From: GCA-020345945 sp964596985
Lineage (GTDB): Archaea; Thermoproteota; Bathyarchaeia; RBG-16-48-13; GCA-020345945
Direction: 5' to 3'
Assembly (NCBI GenBank): GCA_964596985.1
Contig: CAZQWG010000001.1
Span: 403,434-467,433 of the forward strand
Length of the DNA: 64,000 nt
A program made the translations under genes and the position numbers. The notes under the pieces were generated by a model, which was given only the letters and a program-made list of their open reading frames with translations, did not search any database and was not told the DNA's origin. How positions within the stretch are numbered: position 1 is the first letter of the stretch; each line of letters begins with the position of its first letter. Below, piece by piece: positions 50,375 through 56,410 of this stretch.

Positions 50375-50713
50375 TTACCCAGTAAGGCAGTTCGCGAGGT
50401 GTGGTTGAAGCACCGCCATGCCGGCCTTCATAGCCTCAGCAGCCATCAACAGCTCAGCAAGGAATACCTCGAACCTCCCGTACTTCTCGCCGATCCCCCT
50501 AATCGTCCCTATCAGCGCCCTACTGGCTTCGATCGGATCGACACTTCCTCCATACACTCTTTCATCGCTTCCTCGACTCGGTCGGCTTCGTACGTGTCCA
50601 GCCCCCCACAGTTTCTCAAGGGGATTCATCCACTTCCTCACCTTGGCAATATCTAGCGTGCTGCAACCTTGAATATTGAGCAACGACACCGCACAGACAG
50701 CCGAGCCTCTCAA
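50375..50713 (-). pseudogene. Truncated, frameshifted corrinoid-protein cap domain
   Basis: The reading frame ends 3 bases from the 3' end of tRNA-Leu. It reads VDPIEASRALIGTIRGIGEKYGRF then EVFLAELLMAAEAMKAGMAVLQPHL, the helical cap of methyltransferase corrinoid proteins, but the cobalamin Rossmann half is absent. Upstream, the family sequence jumps frame: MNPLEKLW in one frame, LDTYEADRVEEAMKECMEE in a second, then back. Two compensating frameshifts and a missing C-terminal half mark it as a decayed copy related to the 17.6 kb gene. A continuous open frame exists only by chance. Confidence 0.75.
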
Positions 50714-50732
50714 GCATCCAACAGGAGTCGGG

Positions 50733-51926
50733 CTACTTCGATCTCATACGATAAGCCAGGGAGAACGAGATCACAGCCATGCAGACTAGATGGACGAACA
50801 CAAAGGCATAGAAGCCGATTCCGCCGACAAGCCAGGTCCACCCGAACCTAGGTCTGTACCGATGGTAATGGAAGAAAACCGGGAACTCAAGGTACACAGA
50901 CACCTGGAGAAGCCAGTAGGGGACCCAGTATCTTCTCCTCCAGATCTGCATCAGAAGAAACGGAGTAAACCAGGCAATGAATTGGGGGGAGAAGACCTTC
51001 GAGAAGAAAATCAGGTTCATCAAGGAGATTGCACAGCACGCCAGCAGATCCTCTCTTCGACGGCAAGGCAGTAAGAGAACAAGAGCGTAACCAAGGATTT
51101 GAAGTGCCCAGAATACTGTGAGTTCGATATCAGCCATCGGATTACCCCACAATACCACTGAAAGCAAGCCGGGTAGACTCTGAGGTGTCTGCCTCCTAGA
51201 GAGATGATACCCGTAAGCCCCCCTGAAGAAAGAGTGGGCGTCCACAGCCAAGAATGGAAATGTATACAAGAAACATAGGGCAACCGCGCCTGCCGCTAAT
51301 GCGGCGATTGACCTGTGGCCCCGATCGTTCTTGTGCAAGAACTTTACAAACAGCGGGAGGAGAACGATGGGATACCATTTGAACATAGCCCCTGCACCGA
51401 GAAGTAGACCAGCAGAGAGACCCATCCCCCGGAACAGCAGAAAGGCCGCCAACACGGTGAGAAACGTGGGAATACAATCGTACCGACTCATCCAGGTGTA
51501 GAGAATCATAGGACTCAGATTGTATGCGAACGCGCAAGTCAGCGCCTTCCTTCTCCCGAGCAATTCTCTTCCCATCCTGAATATGAGAAGAGAAGTCAAG
51601 AGCTCTAGGGGAAGCTGCACAAGATTCAACATCAACGCAAAAACATTCTCCTCACGGCCTGTGACGAGTGAGATCAGGATGAACAGGTAGCTTGCAGCCT
51701 GAGGGTACTCGATCGGCATGACGACATACGGGAGACGGGAAGGAGCGTCTTTTGCAATCTCGAAATACTTGTCGATATCACCGAAACTGCGAATGGCAAA
51801 GTTGAAGTCGTGAAAGAGGAAGAGCTGCCCACCACGGAGAAGAGCGAGACCCAAGAAGAACAAGCGGATCATGAGGGCGCATGCCAGGATACGGGTCTCG
51901 TCACCAAACTCTTTGATCGAAGGCAA
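50733..51926 (-). CDS. Polytopic GT-C-type glycosyltransferase (GT87/mannosyltransferase-like)
   Basis: 397 residues with about ten membrane helices. The N-terminal loop carries acidic residues HDFNFAIRSFGDIDKYFEIA, followed by PIEYPQAASYLF, the pattern of GT-C enzymes that use lipid-linked sugar donors. The LLGAGAMFKWYPIVLLPLF region with KWYP is a hallmark of the GT87 group. Probably adds a sugar to a lipid or protein glycan outside the membrane. No other glycosylation gene is adjacent. Confidence 0.82.
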   Translation of the reverse strand: MPSIKEFGDETRILACALMIRLFFLGLALLRGGQLFLFHDFNFAIRSFGDIDKYFEIAKDAPSRLPYVVMPIEYPQAASYLFILISLVTGREENVFALMLNLVQLPLELLTSLLIFRMGRELLGRRKALTCAFAYNLSPMILYTWMSRYDCIPTFLTVLAAFLLFRGMGLSAGLLLGAGAMFKWYPIVLLPLFVKFLHKNDRGHRSIAALAAGAVALCFLYTFPFLAVDAHSFFRGAYGYHLSRRQTPQSLPGLLSVVLWGNPMADIELTVFWALQILGYALVLLLPCRRREDLLACCAISLMNLIFFSKVFSPQFIAWFTPFLLMQIWRRRYWVPYWLLQVSVYLEFPVFFHYHRYRPRFGWTWLVGGIGFYAFVFVHLVCMAVISFSLAYRMRSK

Positions 51927-52071
51927 CCGATTCTCAACTACTGCAAGAGGACTCGAATAGGATAGCTGTATCGTACTTGCTTACGGGATTGTATACCACA
52001 CACTACTGCCACCTCATTGCATAGAAAAGATTTATTTTAGGTTCACGGACAGCTGATACTGCCTCGGCAAT

Positions 52072-52207
52072 GCCTCGGTTCCGTGGAAAAACGGCGAGAC
52101 AGCTCAGACTGGCCAAACACACGCGTTGGGTCAAAGCGCGACCTTGGTAAGGTCGAGATCGCGGGTTCGAAACGCCGAGAAGCGCGAACATCCCGCCCGA
52201 GGCTCCA
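52072..52207 (+). tRNA. tRNA-Thr (anticodon GGT) with three introns (8/9, D loop, 59/60)
   Basis: Acceptor GCCTCGG pairs CCGAGGC, T73 and encoded CCA; anticodon arm CGACC-TTGGTAA-GGTCG is uninterrupted. Intron 1 (52080-52100, 21 nt) lies between U8 and A9; BHB CTCG/CGAG with bulges GTT and ACA and inner CCGT/ACGG. Intron 2 (about 52117-52134, 18 nt) is at the D loop/stem border with GGCC/GGTC pairs. Intron 3 (52172-52190, 19 nt) is at T-loop 59/60. TATA GATTTATTTT near 52029. The string GCCTCGG also occurs 11 bases earlier (52061). Confidence 0.92.
52172..52190 (+). repeat. T-loop tRNA intron, copy 1
   Basis: Sequence ACGCCGAGAAGCGCGAACA, inserted between T-loop positions 59 and 60 of tRNA-Thr(GGT). 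With the flanking T arm it makes a strict BHB: T stem GGG/CCC, bulge CAT, four pairs TTCG/CGAA, bulge AAA, inner CGC/GCG. Confidence 0.93.
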
Positions 52208-52322
52208 CACAAATGACCTCCAGACAAGGCTATGCTTCTTAAGTAAATGTGAAGATACTAATAACAAAGTCAAACGACGATATACCTCGAAGAGAAGGTA
52301 TTCCGATCTCGAGGAGATACGG

Positions 52323-53048
52323 GTGCTACAAGTAACAACCCTCCAAGACCTAGTTGATTTCTTACCCTGGTTCGTTGCAGCTTGTTCCTTGGTGGCGTTG
52401 GCATTCATCGTATTCCAATCCTTTCCTCCAACAACTGCACGAAGAGTTGAGAAGCCCAAACCGAGTCTGAAGCCCCACGTGCAGACCCCTTTAAGGAATA
52501 CGATAAGCGACCTGAAACTTGAAGAGGCACAAAAAGAGTTGAATACGCTACGCATAGAGAGGGACATAGTCAGCTACGCCCTGACAACACTGTTCGAGGC
52601 TGAGGCTCAAGGAAAAATAACCGACAGGGAAAGGGACCGACTGATCCAGAAGTACAAGGAAGACATGAGGCAGCTAGAGAAGGATATCGAAGAGAAAGAA
52701 CTGGTCGTCAACCTCCACAAACTGGAAGGTATGCAGACAAACCTCCTTGAGATGTTCCAGAAACGGTTCGACGAGGTAAGCAGCCGAATAGAAGAGGTCA
52801 GATCCAGGCTTAAACTGGAAACCGAGCCCCCCCAGGGGACTCTCGTCGAGAAGCCGGGAGTGGAAGCAGAGGAAGAAGAAACAGAGCCTGATACTACAGG
52901 ATTTGATACTACGGAATCCCCGGTAGAAGAAAAGCTCAAAGAGATTCAAGAAGAAGTGATGAGGGAACTAGAGAGGCTGAAGCAGATGGAGGCTGAAGAA
53001 GGATACGATGAATTGGATCAACACGATGAAGAAGAAGGTAGCGATTGA
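52323..53048 (+). CDS. Membrane-anchored coiled-coil protein of unknown function
   Basis: 241 residues from GTG 52323 (GAGGAG 7 bases before). One transmembrane helix near the N-terminus (FLPWFVAACSLVALAFIVF), then a long charged coiled-coil (about residues 60-170, EAQKELNTLRIERDIVSYALTTLFEAEAQGKITDRE...) and an acidic low-complexity tail. The ATG in the same frame at 52083 would read through the tRNA-Thr gene and is rejected. The last 41 bases overlap the rpiA gene, suggesting coupling. Function unknown; a scaffold role is only inference. Confidence 0.72.
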   Translation: MLQVTTLQDLVDFLPWFVAACSLVALAFIVFQSFPPTTARRVEKPKPSLKPHVQTPLRNTISDLKLEEAQKELNTLRIERDIVSYALTTLFEAEAQGKITDRERDRLIQKYKEDMRQLEKDIEEKELVVNLHKLEGMQTNLLEMFQKRFDEVSSRIEEVRSRLKLETEPPQGTLVEKPGVEAEEEETEPDTTGFDTTESPVEEKLKEIQEEVMRELERLKQMEAEEGYDELDQHDEEEGSD

Positions 53049-53700
53049 AGCAGTTCAAGAGGTCAAGAACGGATCCATTGTCGGTCTTGGAAGCGGGAGT
53101 ACCGTAGCGTACGTCATCGAAGAGCTGGGCCGTAGGGTCAAAGAAGAAGAATTGGAGATCCAAGGCATCCCAACCTCCTACGAGACGATGAAACTCGCGG
53201 TACAATACGGCGTACCCCTCACAACCCTCAACGAACATCCAAAACCAGACATGGACATAGACGGAGCAGACCAAGTCAACGGAGAACTCAACCTAGTAAA
53301 AGGTCTGGGAGGAGCCCTGACAAGAGAAAAGATCGTAGGCAAGGCGTCGAAGAGGCTCATAATAGTAGTCGACGAGAGAAAATTAACCGACAGACTAGGC
53401 GCCGACCAGGTCGTACCGATAGAGGTCATACCGATCGCCACGACGGTCGTGACGAACGCACTACGTTCGTTCAACGGGAAAAGCACCCTCAGAAGAATAG
53501 GGAACGACGACCTCCAATTCATCACAGACAACGGAAACTTCATACTGGACGTAGACTTCGGGATCATAGAAAACCCGAGAGAACTAGAGAGAAAGCTACA
53601 AACCGTAACAGGCATCGTAGAGAACGGACTATTCCTAGACATGACCCATAAAGTCTACGTGGGACACAAAGACGGTACAGTCAAGACCCTACACAAGTAA
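53008..53700 (+). CDS. rpiA: Ribose-5-phosphate isomerase A
   Basis: 230 residues. SIVGLGSGSTVAYVIEELG near the N-terminus, PDMDIDGADQVNGELNLVKGLGGALTREKI with the catalytic Asp/Glu, and the C-terminal VDFGIIENPRELERKL. Interconverts ribose-5-phosphate and ribulose-5-phosphate. ATG 53008 has GAAGGA five bases before; ATG 53026 is possible. It overlaps the coiled-coil gene by 41 bases. Confidence 0.95.
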   Translation: MNWINTMKKKVAIEAVQEVKNGSIVGLGSGSTVAYVIEELGRRVKEEELEIQGIPTSYETMKLAVQYGVPLTTLNEHPKPDMDIDGADQVNGELNLVKGLGGALTREKIVGKASKRLIIVVDERKLTDRLGADQVVPIEVIPIATTVVTNALRSFNGKSTLRRIGNDDLQFITDNGNFILDVDFGIIENPRELERKLQTVTGIVENGLFLDMTHKVYVGHKDGTVKTLHK

Positions 53701-53783
53701 GAAGCAGAGGGAGCCGTTGACCTCCCGAGAGAACCGATTCTCCAGAAGACTTTAAAGAGAAGGTAAGAATTCAACAAGAATAT

Positions 53784-53946
53784 GCCGAGGAAAACTGGTG
53801 CCAGAACTCAGCAGAAATGCTGAGACCACTAAGGGGTAGCTCAGTCTGGTCATGAGCGCCGGACTCATAAGGGAATGAACCGCCTGGAGAAATCCGGAGA
53901 TCCCGGGTTCGAAACGCCGAGAAGCGCGAACATCCCGGCCTCGGCA
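53784..53946 (+). tRNA. CAT-anticodon tRNA (elongator Met or Ile2) with three introns (7/8, 37/38, 59/60)
   Basis: Acceptor GCCGAGG pairs CCTCGGC, A73, CCA not encoded. Intron 1 (53791-53836, 46 nt) separates the acceptor strand from position 8 and contains the hairpin CTCAGCA/TGCTGAG. Intron 2 (53870-53891, 22 nt) is at 37/38; spliced arm CCGGA-CTCATAA-TCCGG. Intron 3 (53914-53932) is the shared T-loop intron. The anticodon stem lacks the three G-C pairs of initiator tRNA, so it is elongator Met or agmatidine-Ile. TATA CTTTAAAG near 53747. Confidence 0.9.
53914..53932 (+). repeat. T-loop tRNA intron, copy 2
   Basis: Identical to copy 1 at every base, at T-loop position 59/60 of the CAT-anticodon tRNA. 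The T stem here is CCGGG/CCCGG, and the BHB is otherwise the same. Confidence 0.93.
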
Positions 53947-54007
53947 TCCTATTCCACGCATCCTACAAACATCTTTTAAGATCCCGCCAAGTTTCAGAGA
54001 TAGCACT

Positions 54008-54125
54008 GCCTCGGTGGCTCAGCTGGCAGAGCGATAGCCTTGTACCCGACTATGAAATGGTCGGTAGGAGAGCTATTGGTCGCGGGTTCGAAACGCCGAG
54101 AAGCGCGAACATCCCGCCCGAGGCT
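54008..54125 (+). tRNA. tRNA-Thr (anticodon TGT) with two introns (37/38, 59/60)
   Basis: Acceptor GCCTCGG pairs CCGAGGC, T73, CCA not encoded. Intron 1 (54045-54070, 26 nt) is canonical 37/38; the BHB has CTTG/TAGG pairs and bulges TAC and AGA. Intron 2 (54093-54111, 19 nt) is the shared T-loop element at 59/60. Spliced anticodon arm ATAGC-CTTGTAA-GCTAT. Confidence 0.93.
54093..54111 (+). repeat. T-loop tRNA intron, copy 3
   Basis: Identical to copies 1 and 2, between positions 59 and 60 of tRNA-Thr(TGT). The three copies span about 1.9 kb and share the same orientation and host position. Confidence 0.93.
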
Positions 54126-54235
54126 CCTCTTCTTGAAGAACCGATGCTGAGAGGCAAAAGCCTGAAGAACAAGGGAGAAAAGAAAACCTAGATATTCGAG
54201 CGAAACCCAGCTAGATAGCTGATCTTCACAGAATT

Positions 54236-54327
54236 GGGGTCGTCGGCTAGCATGGTCTAGGCTATGTGGCTTGGGCCCACGTGACCGGAGAACCTCGAAC
54301 GGAGTTCAAATCTCCGCGACCCCACCA
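54236..54327 (+). tRNA. tRNA-Pro (anticodon TGG) with a short intron near 48/49
   Basis: Acceptor GGGGTCG pairs CGACCCC, A73, CCA encoded. The anticodon loop CTTGGGC reads TGG. Thirteen bases (54287-54299) separate the variable loop from the T stem CGGAG/CTCCG. CGGAG is directly repeated on both sides of AACCTCGAA, so a 14-base intron with the alternative border is equally possible. A relaxed BHB is likely. Confidence 0.88.
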
Positions 54328-54426
54328 CACAAAGAGATACAACATGTACGGGTACTCGAAACAAAAAGTTTTACAATTCGAAAATCCTTAGGGCATCAAG
54401 TACCGCCAGTGTTTGCGGCATCACAT

Positions 54427-54501
54427 GCCAGGATGGCTGAGCGGATAAGCGAGCGGCTGCAGACCGCTTACACGCAGGTTCAAATCCTGCTCCTGGCTCC
54501 A
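54427..54501 (+). tRNA. tRNA-Cys (anticodon GCA), no intron
   Basis: 75 bases with encoded CCA: GCCAGGA acceptor, anticodon arm AGCGG-CTGCAGA-CCGCT, T arm GCAGG-TTCAAAT-CCTGC. It is the only intron-free tRNA gene among the eight in the window. Confidence 0.95.
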
Positions 54502-54572
54502 AGTCACTCACTCAGGTTTACAGAGGGTCACTTGAGATCAACCTAGCTCGGAAGTCGAGCATCCGTTCAGGT

Positions 54573-54863
54573 TCATACTAGGTTCATTTCACGAAAAGCC
54601 TTGACGAGTGTCTTTACATTTCTTGCCTCAAGATTCAGCGCGTATAGAGAGATTTCACCGTAGAGCACCTTCTCCACTAGTTTTTCTTCAACAAGTATCC
54701 CAATGTTCCTGTTGATCGTTGACCTCCCAAGACCGCTTTGTCTACCTATTTTGTAGATTGTAAGTGGCGTCGAGGATCTAGCCAATGTAAGCAGAATCTT
54801 TAACCTAGCCCGGTTGCCGAGTGCCTCTATTAGTCTCTCTTTGCTATCACGGTTTCTGGTCAA
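54573..54863 (-). CDS. Small winged-helix regulator (ArsR-like)
   Basis: 96 residues: KERLIEALGNRARLKILLTLARSS (helix 1-2), LTIYKIGRQSGLGRSTINRNIGILVEEKLVEKV (recognition helix) and a wing GEISLYALN. Its start is 7 bases past the stop of orc1/cdc6, so both lie on one transcript. Could regulate the initiator gene or itself; no operator is obvious. No metal ligands are seen. Confidence 0.82.
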   Translation of the reverse strand: MTRNRDSKERLIEALGNRARLKILLTLARSSTPLTIYKIGRQSGLGRSTINRNIGILVEEKLVEKVLYGEISLYALNLEARNVKTLVKAFREMNLV

Positions 54864-54869
54864 GACTGA

Positions 54870-56033
54870 TCAAGGCTTCCTTAGATGATCCACGAGGACT
54901 CTTTCAAGAACATCAACCTTTATTCCGGGTAGACCAAGTTCTTCTGTGTTTTCTCCGGGGGCATCGACGATCACGGCATCCCTCAGCCTTCCGACGAATC
55001 CTTGAAATGAGACCTCCCCAACAGGTTCGAAACGATACTCCTCTGAAAGAGCAGCGTACATCTGATACACATTCGTTATTGGCACATAGACAGATTCCTT
55101 CTCCTTCTTCAATTCTCTCGCCAAGGCAAGTAGAATATGTTTCTCTGTTGGGGAGAAGGCGTATATTTCCTCAGTACGTGACTTAGGATCGACCCAGGAT
55201 TGTGCTTCTCTGACAGCATCAGGCATCACATATGGTGAGCCCTCGCGTTCAGCTACAAGACCAGCCATGGTAAGCAATTCAAGGGCGTATCTCGCATCCC
55301 CACGTCCGTATTCACAGACATTCCGCACGATGAAGCCGAGTATCTCGGAGGGGACTGCGTTCTCTCTGAATGCTTCGTCGATTCTTGCGCCGAGGATATC
55401 TCTGATCTCATGTTCCTTGTACAACGGGAACTCGACTGTCGTCTTTACAAAGGTGCTGAGTGTTGAGGAGTCGAATAGGTTCCGGAAAGAATAGTCTCTT
55501 GCTATGAGGATCAGGTGAATGCGTTGAGGAACGTCCTGTACCGAGTCTGCCAAACGCGTCAGATTGTACACTATGTCTTCTCCAGTAGATCTAATGAAGT
55601 AGTCGATCTCGTCAAGAACGAGAAGAAGATATCTATCCTTCTTGTTCAAGTAGTCCCGGAGACCTCTCAGCAACTCATCTGACCCGTACCCTCTAAGGGG
55701 CAACTCAGGCGCTGCTTTACGAATTAGGGCCTGAACTAGACTGAACCCACTAGGAGTCATCCTGCAATTCAGGTACACGAATTCAAGTTGGATTTCATTC
55801 TTCTCTGCAATCCTCTTCAGAATAGCGCCGACTCGCTTGGCGGTAACAGTCTTACCTGCACCACTTTCCCCAACGAGAAGGATCTTCCTCGACAGGACCG
55901 CCGGGGTTCTGAATGCAACCTGGAAGAACCCCACAAGCCTTTGAACGTGGTCTTCTCGATGTGGAAGACGCCTCGGGACATAACTGTAGGAGAGCTTCTC
56001 GATACCGTCCTCCCTGAATATTCTACTAGGCAC
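54870..56033 (-). CDS. Orc1/Cdc6-family replication initiator (AAA+)
   Basis: 387 residues. Walker A GESGAGKT, Walker B LLVLDEIDYF, sensor 1 LILIARD, sensor 2 GDARYALELL, then a winged-helix domain from about residue 290 (AFSPTEKHILLALARELK ... VTNVYQMYAALSEEYRFEPVGEVSFQGFVGRLRDAVI). Archaeal initiators bind origin repeats, but none is visible in the 118 bases upstream, so an origin here is not shown. The product may be one of several paralogues. Confidence 0.92.
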   Translation of the reverse strand: MPSRIFREDGIEKLSYSYVPRRLPHREDHVQRLVGFFQVAFRTPAVLSRKILLVGESGAGKTVTAKRVGAILKRIAEKNEIQLEFVYLNCRMTPSGFSLVQALIRKAAPELPLRGYGSDELLRGLRDYLNKKDRYLLLVLDEIDYFIRSTGEDIVYNLTRLADSVQDVPQRIHLILIARDYSFRNLFDSSTLSTFVKTTVEFPLYKEHEIRDILGARIDEAFRENAVPSEILGFIVRNVCEYGRGDARYALELLTMAGLVAEREGSPYVMPDAVREAQSWVDPKSRTEEIYAFSPTEKHILLALARELKKEKESVYVPITNVYQMYAALSEEYRFEPVGEVSFQGFVGRLRDAVIVDAPGENTEELGLPGIKVDVLERVLVDHLRKP

Positions 56034-56151
56034 TTTGCATCACCCTATCCTGAGAGAGCCTGTGAAAAGAATTTTACTCACAGACGGGAAAAAGTGGTTG
56101 AGTGACGTGAAACTCTATATAGTGCTCAGCAGGAATATGTTTAGGTCTGAT

Positions 56152-56356
56152 GGGGGCGTAGTCTAGAGAAGAGGCGAACCCTTCTTCGGAGAACTAGGTA
56201 TGACAACGGGCTCCAGAGGTCCGTGAAGAGCCATAATACGGGTATGCTGACCAGATGGGATGAAGAACTTCCGGAGCGCGAAGAAACCCGTAGGTCGAGA
56301 ACCGATAGGTTATCGACATGTCGGTCGATAGGGTTCAAGTCCCTTCGCCCCCACCA
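56152..56356 (+). tRNA. tRNA-Trp (anticodon CCA) with three introns (D loop, 37/38, T stem 51/52)
   Basis: Acceptor GGGGGCG pairs CGCCCCC, A73, CCA encoded. Intron 1 (about 56167-56192, 26-27 nt) is in the D loop with a GAAGA/TCTTC stem. Intron 2 (56217-56285, 69 nt) is at 37/38; spliced loop CTCCAGA between ACGGG and CCCGT. Intron 3 (56300-56331, 32 nt) is inside the T stem, between positions 51 and 52: BHB GTCG/CGAT, bulges AGA and AGG, inner ACCGA/TCGGT. Splicing gives variable loop AGGTC and T stem GAGGG/CCCTT. A strong TATA (TCTATATAG, about 56112-56120) precedes it. Confidence 0.9.
56217..56285 (+). ncRNA. C/D-box-like guide RNA within the tRNA-Trp anticodon intron
   Basis: C box GTGAAGA (56223-56229) and C' box ATGAAGA (56260-56266) are both RUGAAGA-like, one base off the RUGAUGA consensus; D' box CTGA is at 56247-56250. 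The D box is degenerate (CGAA, 56279-56282). Seven bases before D' (TACGGGT) pair with ACCCGTA of the 3' exon, placing the fifth base before D' on C39. The second guide GGAGC pairs with GCTCC around C34. Haloarchaeal pre-tRNA-Trp introns guide 2'-O-methylation of positions 34 and 39, so the match fits established biology. Confidence 0.6.
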
Positions 56357-56410
56357 AAACGCTTCATTTCGAGCCTGTTTCAGGAAAAGAATAGATTTTT
56401 CAGCTCTTTT

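Noticed and set aside
50375..50713. Calling the fragment an intact small gene
   Set aside because: Family residues switch frames twice and the cobalamin half is missing.
52083..52322. In-frame 5' extension of the coiled-coil gene
   Set aside because: It would translate the tRNA-Thr(GGT) gene and its introns; a GTG with a good ribosome site at 52323 is a better start.
52172..54111. Treating the 19-mer as a dispersed repeat or CRISPR-like unit
   Set aside because: Each copy is inside a T loop at the identical position and folds with it; no copy was found outside tRNA genes.
56034..56151. Replication origin next to orc1/cdc6
   Set aside because: Only 118 bases lie before tRNA-Trp and no repeated origin-recognition box or AT-rich unwinding element is visible.
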